16,829 bases of DNA from NCBI GenBank assembly GCA_905213725.1, contig CAJMJM010000027.1, positions 1-16,829 on the forward strand, given 5' to 3'. Positions 1 to 6,863 of the stretch are shown piece by piece. This stretch comes from Collinsella aerofaciens (lineage in GTDB: Bacteria; Actinomycetota; Coriobacteriia; Coriobacteriales; Coriobacteriaceae). Both the position numbers and the translations under genes were made by a program. Numbering within the stretch: the stretch's first letter is position 1; each line of letters opens with the position of its first letter. A model generated the notes under the pieces. The model had not been told where the DNA came from. It saw nothing but the letters and a program-made list of their open reading frames with translations, and did no database searches.

Positions 1-584
1 TGATCGCGACCGGCTACGGTCGTGTCGCCGTGCCCTATGCGCATAAGGTCGTGACTGAGATTACCTGCCACGGTACCGGTGCTGTGCGCCTGTTTGGCGA
101 CCACGGCACCGTGATCGACGTGGGCGGTCAGGACACCAAGGTCATTCAGATCAAGGGCGGTCGCGTGGCCAAATTTGCCATGAACGACAAGTGCGCTGCC
201 GGCACGGGGCGCTTTTTGGAGATCATGGCCGACCGCCTAGGCATTTCCCAGCAGCAGATGGCCGTCCTGGCGCTTTCCGGTGAGCCCACCAAGATCAGCA
301 GCATGTGCACGGTGTTTGCCGAAAGTGAGGTTATCAGCCTGATCGGTCGCGGTGAGCCGCGCGAGAACATTGCGCGTGGCGTGATCGACAGCGTGGTCTC
401 GCGCGTGGCCACTATGGCCGGGCAGGCGACGGGTGCTCCGTACTACCTGACGGGAGGCTTGTGCGAGAACGCTTACGTTGTGGAGCGGCTGGCGGCGCTG
501 CTGGGGTCGCCGGTCACCACCTCGCCCCAGGCCCGCTTCGCCGGTGCCATCGGCGCGGCGATTCGCGCACAGGCGCTCAATTAA
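1..584 (+). CDS. 2-hydroxyacyl-CoA dehydratase activator-type ATPase (BadF/BadG/HgdC family), 5' partial
   Basis: This is the C-terminal part of an ASKHA-fold ATPase. The gene starts upstream, and the reading frame is open from base 3 to TAA at 582-584. Members of this family use ATP to drive an electron from a [4Fe-4S] cluster bridging a homodimer into a double-cubane or dehydratase partner. The partial protein opens with ATGYGR followed by KVVTEITCHGTGA, which is typical of the family. Next come VIDVGGQDTK (the phosphate-binding half of the ATPase) and two cysteines at 192-194 (NDKCAAGTGRF) and 306-308 (SSMCTVFAESE). These are about 38 residues apart, as expected for the cluster ligands. 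A final glycine-rich LTGGLCEN segment binds nucleotide. The partner protein is probably just upstream. Its position before selD suggests a role linked to selenium metabolism, but that is inference. Family assignment is firm; the substrate is unknown. Confidence 0.9.
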   Translation, partial: IATGYGRVAVPYAHKVVTEITCHGTGAVRLFGDHGTVIDVGGQDTKVIQIKGGRVAKFAMNDKCAAGTGRFLEIMADRLGISQQQMAVLALSGEPTKISSMCTVFAESEVISLIGRGEPRENIARGVIDSVVSRVATMAGQATGAPYYLTGGLCENAYVVERLAALLGSPVTTSPQARFAGAIGAAIRAQALN

Positions 585-654
585 TGCATCCGCCGTAGGC
601 TCGCATTCATGCGTATACTGGGAGAAAATGATTGACCGATGAGAGGAGGTATCG

Positions 655-1704
655 ATGGCTGACGATCAGATTAAGCTTACGTCTATGACTGCCGCGAGCG
701 GTTGAGCCGCTAAGTTGGCCCCCGGAGCCCTCGCCCAGGTCCTGGGCGATTTACCCAATGTGCATAACGACAACTTGCTCGTGGGGTTCGATACCTCCGA
801 CGATGCGAGCGTCTTCCGCGTAGGGGAGAACCTGGGACTCGTGCAGTCCATCGACTTCTTCCCACCGATGGTCGACGACCCGTTTCTGTTTGGCCAGATC
901 GCCGCGGCCAACTCGCTGTCGGACATCTACGCCATGGGCGGGCGGCCGAGCCATGCCATGAACTTGCTGTGCATCCCGAGCTGCCTGGGCGTTGAGGTTG
1001 CCGGTCAGATTCTGGCGGGCGGCGCCGACAAGTGCGTCGAGGCCGGCTGCTCCATCGCGGGCGGTCACACCATCAACGACGACGAGCCCAAGTACGGCCT
1101 GTCCGTGAGCGGTTTTGTCGCGCTTGACCGTATGCTCGCCAACAGCGGCGCGCGCGTGGGCGATGTTCTGCTGCTGACCAAGGCCATCGGCTCGGGCATT
1201 ATCACCACGGCCATTAAGGGCGAGCTCATCGAGCAGGACGAGGCCGCAGCCATGTTTGACTCGATGCGCACCCTCAACGAGGCACCGATTCGTCTGGCCG
1301 AGGGACTTGAGCTTCACGGCTGCACCGACATTACGGGCTTTGGTCTGATCGGGCACGCGTGCGAGATGGCCGAGGGCTCGGGCGTGCAGGTTGAGCTTGC
1401 ATCGGGGGCGGTGCCGCTCTTTGACCAGGTGCTCGACATGGCGCGTCTGGGCATTATCCCCGCGGGCTCCTACCGCAACCAGGACTTCTTTGGCCCGCGC
1501 GTGGCGGCCGACGAGGACCTGGAGCCGGGCATGCTGGATGCGCTGTACGATCCGCAGACCTCGGGCGGTTTGCTTATTGCGGCGCCCGCGGCGGATGTGG
1601 ATGAGCTTGCGCGTCGTCTGCATGCCGAGGGGCGCGTTGCCGCCGTCGTCGGTCGCGTTTGCGAGGCGGAGCCGGGCGGTCCTGCCGTCCGCGTTGTCCG
1701 CTAG
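655..1704 (+). CDS. selD: Selenide, water dikinase (selenophosphate synthetase), selenocysteine-containing
   Basis: SelD makes selenophosphate from selenide and ATP, the selenium donor for Sec-tRNA synthesis and other selenium uses. I start it at ATG 655, preceded by AGGAGGT at 644-650. Codon 17 is TGA (703-705) in the context S-G-U-A-A-K, which matches the catalytic Cys/Sec-17 and Lys-20 region of SelD. Reading it as Sec gives one uninterrupted 349-aa protein of normal family length. A caller that treats TGA as stop would start near 715 and lose the active site. Downstream the AIRS-type kinase features are present: GFDTSDDASVF, GGHTINDDEPKYGLSVSG, DITGFGLIGHACEMAEGSG and DPQTSGGLL. A -10-like TATACT lies at 614-619 without a convincing -35. 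The gene sits 70 nt after the activator ATPase and 60 nt before yedF. Confidence 0.96.
731..749 (+). promoter_or_regulatory. Predicted bacterial SECIS hairpin of selD
   Basis: An uninterrupted 8-bp stem (TCGCCCAG at 731-738 pairing with CTGGGCGA at 742-749) closes a GUC triloop. If the top G-C pair opens, the apex reads GGUC, which resembles the SelB-recognised apical loop of the E. coli fdhF SECIS. The loop begins about 34 nt after the TGA at 703-705, inside the usual distance for bacterial SECIS elements. It lies within the coding sequence, as bacterial SECIS elements do. The stem is seen directly; SelB binding is inferred. Confidence 0.75.
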
Positions 1705-1727
1705 CCCGCACGTTTATGTAACTGTTT

Positions 1728-1745
1728 ACCGTTCTCTAGAACGGT
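1728..1745 (+). other. Small intergenic hairpin between selD and yedF
   Basis: ACCGTTC (1728-1734) and GAACGGT (1739-1745) form a perfect 7-bp stem with a TCTA loop, followed only by TCTTTCG. Without a real U-tract it is at best a weak attenuator or an mRNA-processing or stability element. It ends 19 nt before the yedF start and just upstream of its Shine-Dalgarno sequence. Confidence 0.5.
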
Positions 1746-1764
1746 TCTTTCGAAAGGAAAAGCT

Positions 1765-2391
1765 ATGTCTACCAAAATTGAAGTCAATGCCATGGGCGAT
1801 GCCTGCCCGCTGCCCGTCGTCAAGACACTTAAGGCACTCAAACAGCTTGATGGCGAGGGTGCCGTGGTGACCTCGGTCGACAACGAGACCGCCGTCAAGA
1901 ACATCTCCAAGATGGCGCAGGAGAAGGGCTGCACGGCCTCGGTCGAGAAGGTTTCTGACGCCGAGTGGCACGTGACCGTGGCGACCTCTGGCGCCGTTGC
2001 CGTGGCCGATCCTGAGCAGGATGGCGCTGCCTTCTGCGACGCCAGCGCCGGCGAGGGCAAGCTCGTCATTTCCGTCTACACCGACTGCATGGGCCGTGGC
2101 GATGACGAGCTGGGCCACAAGCTCATGAAGGCGTTTATCTTTGCCGTGACGCAGCAGGAGGAGCTGCCCGCGACCATGCTGTTCTACAACGGCGGTGCCA
2201 AGCTCACCGTCGAGGGCTCACCGGTGCTCGACGACCTGAAGGGGCTGGCTGAGCAGGGTGTCGAGATTCTCACCTGCGGTACCTGCCTCGACCACTATGG
2301 CATTAAAGACCAACTTGCAGTGGGCGAGGTCACCAACATGTACGTGATCGTGGAGAAGATGGAGCAGGCCGTGCGCGTCGTGCGCCCGTAG
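1765..2391 (+). CDS. yedF: Selenium metabolism protein YedF (TusA-like plus DsrE-like domains)
   Basis: The protein has 208 aa. Residues 1-75 form a TusA/SirA-like sulfur-carrier domain with the signature C14-P-L-P17 (GDACPLPVVKT). About residues 98-200 form a DsrE-like domain with a Cys pair in the segment TCGTCLDHYG (Cys171 and Cys174). The linker (about 76-97) is Ala/Asp-rich. This fusion is the YedF family that travels with selD, and the cysteines are thought to carry reactive sulfur or selenium as a persulfide or selenide. The ATG at 1765 follows GAAAGGAAAA with good spacing. It lies between selD and the DUF3343/cysteine desulfurase pair, consistent with selenium delivery. Known members are mostly uncharacterised biochemically, so the carrier role is inferred from domain homology and neighbourhood. 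Confidence 0.9.
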   Translation: MSTKIEVNAMGDACPLPVVKTLKALKQLDGEGAVVTSVDNETAVKNISKMAQEKGCTASVEKVSDAEWHVTVATSGAVAVADPEQDGAAFCDASAGEGKLVISVYTDCMGRGDDELGHKLMKAFIFAVTQQEELPATMLFYNGGAKLTVEGSPVLDDLKGLAEQGVEILTCGTCLDHYGIKDQLAVGEVTNMYVIVEKMEQAVRVVRP

Positions 2392-2410
2392 CGTATTGGT
2401 TGGAGTTGCC

Positions 2411-2662
2411 ATGAGGGAGAAGCGCCCGGCGCTTGTCATCACGTTCCCCACCACGGCGGCCGCCATGGGTTGCGAGTCCCTGTGCATTGAGCGCGGCCTT
2501 CCCGGGCGAACGATTCCCGTGCCCGGGGAGGTCGCTGCCGGCTGCGGTTTGGCGTGGAAGGCGTCGCCTGCCGATGAGGAGCTGCTGCGCGCCGAACTCG
2601 CCGCGGCGAGTGTTCCTACCGAGGGCTATACCGTGATTGATATGTGGGAGGTCGTGCGATGA
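2411..2662 (+). CDS. DUF3343 family putative Se/S carrier-like protein
   Basis: This is a small 83-aa protein matching the DUF3343 pattern. It has an N-terminal hydrophobic beta-strand (PALVITFPTTAAAMGCE), then a Pro/Gly-rich turn (RTIPVPGEVAAGCG) with an invariant-looking Cys45 in the segment CGLAWK, then a helix and a final strand. Cys21 and Cys25 are additional cysteines. Members cluster with selD, yedF and EF2568-type cysteine desulfurases and are proposed to carry sulfur or selenium. I prefer ATG 2411, with GGAG at 2402-2405, over the upstream TTG at 2396. Its TGA stop overlaps the ATG of the next gene (ATGA at 2659-2662), so the two are probably translationally coupled. Function is inferred from context. 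Confidence 0.85.
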   Translation: MREKRPALVITFPTTAAAMGCESLCIERGLPGRTIPVPGEVAAGCGLAWKASPADEELLRAELAAASVPTEGYTVIDMWEVVR

Positions 2663-3798
2663 TCTACCTGGATAACGCGGCGACGACCATGCACAAGCCG
2701 CAGACGGTGATCGATGCCGTGACGCAGGCGATGTGCTCGCTCGGCAATGCCGGGCGTGGCGCCACGTCGGGTGCCCTCGATGCCGCTCGTACGATTCACG
2801 GTTGCCGTGCCAAGCTCGCGCGCCTTTTAGGTTGCCCGAGGGCGGACCATGTGTGCTTTACGCCCAACTCTACGGCGGCGCTCAACACCGCCATCTGTGG
2901 CGTGGTGCGCCCCGGCGACCGCGTGGTCACGACGGTGCTCGAGCACAACTCCGTGCTGCGTCCGCTCAACCGCCTGACAGCAGAGCAGGGCGTGACCGTT
3001 GAACATGCGGGCTGCGACGCGAGCGGCGTGCTTGACTACGACGAACTCGAGCGGCTGGTCACGCCGGGCACGCGTGCCGTGGTGGTGACGCACGCCTCCA
3101 ATGTGACCGGCAATGAGGTCGACATTGCGCGCGTGGCCGCCATGGCCCATGCGGCCGGCGCGCTGGTGATCGTCGATGCCTCACAGTCTGCCGGCACGGC
3201 GCATATCGATATGCGCGCCATGGGGCTCGACGTCGTGTGCTTTACCGGCCACAAGGGGCTCATGGGACCTCAAGGCACCGGCGGCCTGGCCGTGGCGGAG
3301 GGAATTGACATGGCACCGTGGGCCATGGGCGGCACCGGCGTGCACAGCTTCGATGCACTGCAGCCGCTTGAGTGGCCCACTCGCCTCGAGGCGGGCACGC
3401 TCAACGGTCACGGTATCGCGGGACTTTCCGCAGGTCTCGACTTTATCGAGGCCCAAGGCGGAGTCGAGGCGATCGCGGCACACGAGCGAGCACTGGCGGA
3501 TCGCTTTCTCGCTGGCGTGCGCGAAATCCCGGAGATCAAGCTCTACGGTGCGTTTGACCAGCCCGTGCGCTCGGCGATCGTCTCACTCAACGTGGGTGAT
3601 ATCGACTCTGCCGAGATCTCGGATGCGCTCATGCAAGGGTGGGGGATTGCGACGCGCCCCAGTGCCCATTGCGCTCCGCTCATGCACCGTGCGCTAGGGA
3701 CCGAGCGTCAGGGTGTCGTTCGCTTCTCGTTTGGGTATTTCAACACGGACGAGGAAGTCGACACCGCGATTGACGCTTTGCGCGATTTAGCCTGCTAG
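2659..3798 (+). CDS. Cysteine desulfurase family protein (class V aminotransferase, EF2568 type)
   Basis: This is a 379-aa PLP-dependent enzyme. It starts IYLDNAATT, typical of NifS/SufS-like enzymes. It has VIVDASQSAG (the PLP-binding Asp), then FTGHKGLMGPQGTGG with Lys199 as the Schiff-base lysine. Near the C-terminus is RPSAHCAP with Cys338 as the probable catalytic cysteine that accepts sulfur or selenium. The length matches the family. The start is ATG 2659, overlapping the DUF3343 stop, with GGGAGG at 2645-2650; GTG 2644 is an unlikely alternative. It is the last gene of the selenium cluster, followed by a strong terminator. It probably mobilises S or Se from cysteine or selenocysteine for SelD, YedF or labile-selenium enzymes. 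The preference for selenium over sulfur cannot be decided from sequence. Confidence 0.93.
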   Translation: MIYLDNAATTMHKPQTVIDAVTQAMCSLGNAGRGATSGALDAARTIHGCRAKLARLLGCPRADHVCFTPNSTAALNTAICGVVRPGDRVVTTVLEHNSVLRPLNRLTAEQGVTVEHAGCDASGVLDYDELERLVTPGTRAVVVTHASNVTGNEVDIARVAAMAHAAGALVIVDASQSAGTAHIDMRAMGLDVVCFTGHKGLMGPQGTGGLAVAEGIDMAPWAMGGTGVHSFDALQPLEWPTRLEAGTLNGHGIAGLSAGLDFIEAQGGVEAIAAHERALADRFLAGVREIPEIKLYGAFDQPVRSAIVSLNVGDIDSAEISDALMQGWGIATRPSAHCAPLMHRALGTERQGVVRFSFGYFNTDEEVDTAIDALRDLAC

Positions 3799-3812
3799 AG
3801 CGTATATACTTG

Positions 3813-3842
3813 CGGGACGGGTCTTATGCCCGTCCCGTTTTT
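3813..3842 (+). terminator. Rho-independent terminator after the selenium cluster
   Basis: A perfect 9-bp GC-rich stem (CGGGACGGG at 3813-3821, CCCGTCCCG at 3829-3837) with a 7-nt loop is followed by TTTTT at 3838-3842. It lies 15 nt after the cysteine desulfurase stop and ends only 23 nt before the brnQ start. A TATACT at 3805-3810 just upstream could be a -10 for brnQ, which would place the hairpin in the brnQ leader, but I see no fitting -35. Confidence 0.9.
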
Positions 3843-3865
3843 GTTTCGATTCGAAAGGTGCTCTT

Positions 3866-5224
3866 ATGGCCTCATCCGCCTCGCGTGGTCTACGCTCCGA
3901 CCATGTCGTTACCGTCGGCATCGCCCTGTTCTCGATGCTCTTTGGCGCCGGCAACCTCATTATTCCGCCACTGCTGGCGCTGCAGGCAGGTTCTGCCACG
4001 CCGGTCGCTATGCTTGGCTTTCTCATCGCCGCCATCGGCCTGCCCGTCATGGGTTTTATCGCCGTGGCGCTTGCCGGAACGGCGCGCGAGCTTGCCGGCC
4101 GCGTGCACCCCAAGTTTGGTGAGTTCTTTGTCGCGGCAGTGTATCTGGCCATCGGCCCGTGCCTGGCTATTCCGCGCACGAGCTCCACAGCCTTCGAGAT
4201 GCTGGTGCCACTGCTGCCCGAGGGCGTCTCGCTCGGCACGGCACGTCTGGTGTTTGCCATCGGGTTCTTCGTCGTCGCGTTTGCGCTCACGCAGCGTCCG
4301 GGCGTCATCACGCGCGTGCTCGGTCGCAGTACGGGCCCCGCGCGTATCGCGCTCATCGTGCTGGTCGTGGGTGCTGCCGTGATCTCGCCGCTGGGACCGG
4401 CTGCCGCGCCTCAAGCTCCCTACGATGCAGGCGCCGCCGTGCAAGGCTTTTTGACCGGCTACCAGACCATGGACCTGCTCGCGTCTCTCGCCTTTGGCAT
4501 TATCATCGCCGAGACCATCCACGAGCTGGGTGTTACCGATGACAAGCGCGTGGCCTTCGAGATTTCGCGTTCCGGTGTGATCGCCGGCGTGCTCATGGCC
4601 GTCATCTACTGCGGCCTGGCGCTTGCCGGCATGCAGCTCGGCACGGTTATGCCCGATGCTACCAACGGCGCCGCCATCCTTGCCCGTTCGGCCTCTATGC
4701 ACTTTGGTCTTGTCGGCACGGTCGTGGTCTTTGCGATCTTTTTCCTTGCCTGCATGAACGTGTGCATCGGCCTCATCAGCTGCTGCTCGCGCTACTTCTG
4801 CGAGACGTATGTGGTCGAAGGGGGAGCGGAGGCTTCCGAGGAGGCTATGCGCCGTCCCTTTGCGATTCTCGCCTTTGTGTTCGCGGCGTTTTCGTGCGTG
4901 CTCTCCAACGTGGGCCTCGACATGATCCTCATGTTTTCGGTGCCCATGCTCTACGCCTTGTATCCCGTCGCCATCGTGCTGGTACTGATGGGCCTGGTGC
5001 ACGGCTTTTGCGACGCTCATCCGCAGGTGTGGGTCTGGGTCGGCGGCGTGGTTGCCGTGCAGAGTGTGATCACCTCGGTTCGCGACGCGTTCTTTGCGGG
5101 CGCGTGGCTGCCGTTCGATGCATTGCCCCTGGCGGATATCGGTGCCGCGTGGGCGCCAGTCGCCGTGGTGGCGTTTGTGATTGGCCTGGCCCATAGCCAG
5201 TTTGTCGCACATTCGAGGAGCTAG
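3866..5224 (+). CDS. brnQ: Branched-chain amino acid transport system II carrier protein (LIVCS family, BrnQ)
   Basis: This is a 452-aa integral membrane protein with about 12 hydrophobic segments. The N-terminal FSMLFGAGNLIIPPLLALQAG is highly characteristic of LIVCS symporters. It is followed by the equally typical YLAIGPCLAIPRTSSTAFEM segment. The family imports Leu, Ile and Val with Na+ or H+. The start at ATG 3866 has AAAGG at 3854-3858 seven bases upstream. It stands alone between the terminator of the selenium cluster and the tRNA pair, and nothing ties it functionally to either. No T-box, specific operator or other regulatory element is evident in its short leader beyond the terminator hairpin. 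Confidence 0.93.
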   Translation: MASSASRGLRSDHVVTVGIALFSMLFGAGNLIIPPLLALQAGSATPVAMLGFLIAAIGLPVMGFIAVALAGTARELAGRVHPKFGEFFVAAVYLAIGPCLAIPRTSSTAFEMLVPLLPEGVSLGTARLVFAIGFFVVAFALTQRPGVITRVLGRSTGPARIALIVLVVGAAVISPLGPAAAPQAPYDAGAAVQGFLTGYQTMDLLASLAFGIIIAETIHELGVTDDKRVAFEISRSGVIAGVLMAVIYCGLALAGMQLGTVMPDATNGAAILARSASMHFGLVGTVVVFAIFFLACMNVCIGLISCCSRYFCETYVVEGGAEASEEAMRRPFAILAFVFAAFSCVLSNVGLDMILMFSVPMLYALYPVAIVLVLMGLVHGFCDAHPQVWVWVGGVVAVQSVITSVRDAFFAGAWLPFDALPLADIGAAWAPVAVVAFVIGLAHSQFVAHSRS

Positions 5225-5235
5225 GGTATCGTCGC

Positions 5236-5264
5236 TTGCACAGGCGCGAAGTCTCCCCTATAAT
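5236..5264 (+). promoter_or_regulatory. Sigma70-type promoter for the tRNA-Pro/tRNA-Gly unit
   Basis: TTGCAC (5236-5241) and a perfect TATAAT (5259-5264) are separated by exactly 17 bases. Transcription should begin near 5271, about 45 nt before tRNA-Pro. This is the best promoter match that I can see in the window and fits stable-RNA expression. Confidence 0.85.
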
Positions 5265-5315
5265 TTCCTTCGCTTTGGGACACGCAAGGTTTAGACCTTA
5301 GCTGCTCAACACCTT

Positions 5316-5392
5316 CGGGACGTGGCGCAGTTTGGTAGCGCGCCTGCTTTGGGAGCAGGATGTCGCAGGTTCAAATCCTGTCGTCCCGACCA
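5316..5392 (+). tRNA. tRNA-Pro (UGG anticodon)
   Basis: This is a full 77-nt cloverleaf with encoded CCA. The acceptor stem is CGGGACG/CGTCCCG, the anticodon stem CCTGC/GCAGG with loop TTTGGGA (anticodon TGG), and the T-arm GCAGG-TTCAAAT-CCTGT. Discriminator A precedes CCA at 5390-5392. It is co-transcribed with the tRNA-Gly six bases downstream. Confidence 0.97.
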
Positions 5393-5398
5393 TATCTT

Positions 5399-5472
5399 GC
5401 GGGCGTAGTTCAATGGTAGAACCCCAGCCTTCCAAGCTGATGACGCGGGTTCGATTCCCGTCGCCCGCTCCA
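5399..5472 (+). tRNA. tRNA-Gly (UCC anticodon)
   Basis: This is a full 74-nt cloverleaf with encoded CCA. The acceptor stem is GCGGGCG/CGCCCGC, the anticodon loop CTTCCAA (anticodon TCC), and the T-arm GCGGG-TTCGATT-CCCGT. Discriminator T precedes CCA at 5470-5472. The accessory patch begins right after its terminator, but I found no repeat of its 3' end that would mark an integration site. Confidence 0.97.
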
Positions 5473-5484
5473 TAGGATATCTTT

Positions 5485-5520
5485 AACGGCTCTGGCTCCT
5501 TTTGGTGCCAGAGCCGTTTT
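5485..5520 (+). terminator. Rho-independent terminator of the tRNA operon
   Basis: A perfect 12-bp stem, AACGGCTCTGGC at 5485-5496 with its complement at 5507-5518, closes a 10-nt loop. The stem runs into TTTT at 5517-5520. It lies 12 nt after the tRNA-Gly CCA. Confidence 0.9.
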
Positions 5521-5542
5521 CATATACATGCCGGGTCCCCCA

Positions 5543-5623
5543 CATCCCCTCTTATGTTGTGGTTAAATTGTTCTTGTTTTTGCCTAAAATGCTTTTATCC
5601 TTTAATTATTTCACCGCAACTTA
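5543..5623 (-). repeat. 81-nt palindromic element, copy 1 (inverted, degenerate)
   Basis: Read on the minus strand, this stretch starts TAAGTTGCGGTGAAATAAT and ends CCACAACATAAGAGGGGATG. It has the same 81-nt length and layout as copy 2 at 6864-6944: arm, AT-rich middle, complementary arm, then an AAGAGGGGATG tail. The 17-mer TATTTCACCGCAACTTA on the + strand (5607-5623) recurs exactly at 6918-6934. The arm-to-arm pairing here is imperfect (about 14 of 19 positions), so this copy looks decayed. With copy 2 it flanks the AbiEi-like gene in inverted orientation, tails pointing outward. No transposase is present, so a non-autonomous element or extragenic palindrome is most likely. Confidence 0.7.
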
Positions 5624-5684
5624 TTGAGGCCGAGCGGGTTGGGTCGATGATGGGTTCTGTTGCCGAGAAGATGAGGGCAGCCGG

Positions 5685-6692
5685 TCAGGAGTCTGTGTAG
5701 GGTTTTGTGGTTGGTATACCGTAGCCGCGCATCATGGAGCCGAACGCTTTGACATCGAGGGTGTCTGAGAGCTTGAAATGAATGACGTTGTGGCCCATGG
5801 CACGCAGGTTCGCGTCGCGCACGAGGGCAGCTCGATAGGTTTTTGCCGCAGTATGTTCCGGATCATTTTGGGCATCGTCCTCAAACTTGCCTAGTCCATG
5901 CAGCTCAGCCAGCATCCAAGAGCCGTCTGGCATCTGCCAGCCGTAATCTGCCAAATAATAGCCGGCGTTTCCCGGTCGAGTGATTTCAACCTGAAGTTCG
6001 GGAGCGGCAACTCCCGCCAGAATCATTGCCGCCCGTGCCTCGGATTCTCCACCGTTATCCGATCTGCCATCCATGTGTTCAAAAACGTCAAATGCGCGCG
6101 CAATGCCGTGCAGTCCGCGACAGTTCGCTTGTGCATATGCACGCAATTCTTCACGCTCGACACCGTACTCACGAGCCAACCCGTCGACATAGCCTAGTGC
6201 ATATCGAAAAGCGCTCGTTCGGGCGATGTCGACCACCGTGCGATATGGATCCGTTAACGTAAACGGGCCGAGCTGCCATACGTCGCCCGGCCGCCAGCGT
6301 CGGTATTCAACGAATTCGTACATATCGCGTCTGGTGGAACGCGGTAGCAGCACTTGCACCTTGTCGAGAAGCGAATATGCAGAACCGATGCCATAGAGCA
6401 GTGCCGCCGTTGCTCCACAAAACACGGCATCCGGTTCAACGACTGCAATAGCGGATGCCAATTGAAAGATGCGATCTTCGACGCCGAGGTCATTCCAATA
6501 CGCGGGATCAGCGTAGACATGGTTGTAGAGTCGAATAATCATCTCTTTTTGCATGAGCGCGTAGGCACAGCGTTCATCCCATTTTTTGGTAGCTACAAAC
6601 AGGTGCCCGCCATGATGGGCCTCGAATAACCGGAAGAACAGCTCTAATTGCGGTTTGGTACAGCGTTTATCATGACTCATTTTCGACCCCAT
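5685..6692 (-). CDS. AbiEi-like protein with C-terminal PD-(D/E)XK (DUF559/Vsr-like) nuclease domain
   Basis: This is a 335-aa protein. Residues 1-65 resemble a winged-helix region ending in RLYNHVYADPAYW. Residues 80-160 carry the AbiEi-type motifs FCGATAALLYGI and LTDPYRTVVDIAR. Residues 215-310 look like a DUF559/Vsr-type endonuclease fold: SEAR, then Asp249 (LADYGW), Glu263 (AELHG) and Lys269. These are followed by the segment RDANLRAMGHNVIHF, similar to the R..L...G..V.. end of Vsr-like nucleases. Such fusions are common in Actinobacteria as proteins of unknown role, often called AbiEi antitoxin-like. No AbiEii nucleotidyltransferase toxin is adjacent, so this is not a complete AbiE system. 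ATG 6692 and ATG 6680 are both possible starts, and neither has a good Shine-Dalgarno. It is flanked by inverted 81-nt elements, which suggests acquisition as a unit. Confidence 0.7.
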   Translation of the reverse strand: MGSKMSHDKRCTKPQLELFFRLFEAHHGGHLFVATKKWDERCAYALMQKEMIIRLYNHVYADPAYWNDLGVEDRIFQLASAIAVVEPDAVFCGATAALLYGIGSAYSLLDKVQVLLPRSTRRDMYEFVEYRRWRPGDVWQLGPFTLTDPYRTVVDIARTSAFRYALGYVDGLAREYGVEREELRAYAQANCRGLHGIARAFDVFEHMDGRSDNGGESEARAAMILAGVAAPELQVEITRPGNAGYYLADYGWQMPDGSWMLAELHGLGKFEDDAQNDPEHTAAKTYRAALVRDANLRAMGHNVIHFKLSDTLDVKAFGSMMRGYGIPTTKPYTDS

Positions 6693-6741
6693 GGTCTCGA
6701 GGGGGAGTGAATGACACTACGCTATCCCATATTTGGCCCGC

Positions 6742-6786
6742 CTGACCTTGCCATGAACTGACCAAAAGCTTGACGGGGCAGGTCAG
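6742..6786. promoter_or_regulatory. CTGACC repeats/dyad upstream of the AbiEi-like gene (possible operator)
   Basis: CTGACC occurs at 6742-6747 and 6758-6763, and its complement GGTCAG at 6781-6786. CTGACCTTGCC (6742-6752) and GGCAGGTCAG (6777-6786) form an inverted repeat with one bulged base. The cluster lies about 50-95 nt upstream of the AbiEi-like start, where an autoregulatory operator would be expected. The repeats are seen directly; binding is inferred. Confidence 0.35.
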
Positions 6787-6863
6787 AGTCATGAGTCGTA
6801 GCCAAACATATCGGCAAACGGTTGATTAGTGCCCCTCGGCGGCACTAAAAACCACCCTTACAG

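Noticed and set aside
6826..6848. TTAGTGCC/GGCACTAA hairpin as a terminator
   Set aside because: The 8-bp stem is real, but on neither strand is it followed by a T-run in the direction of a gene end. It lies upstream of the AbiEi-like gene and may only be a minor operator-like dyad.
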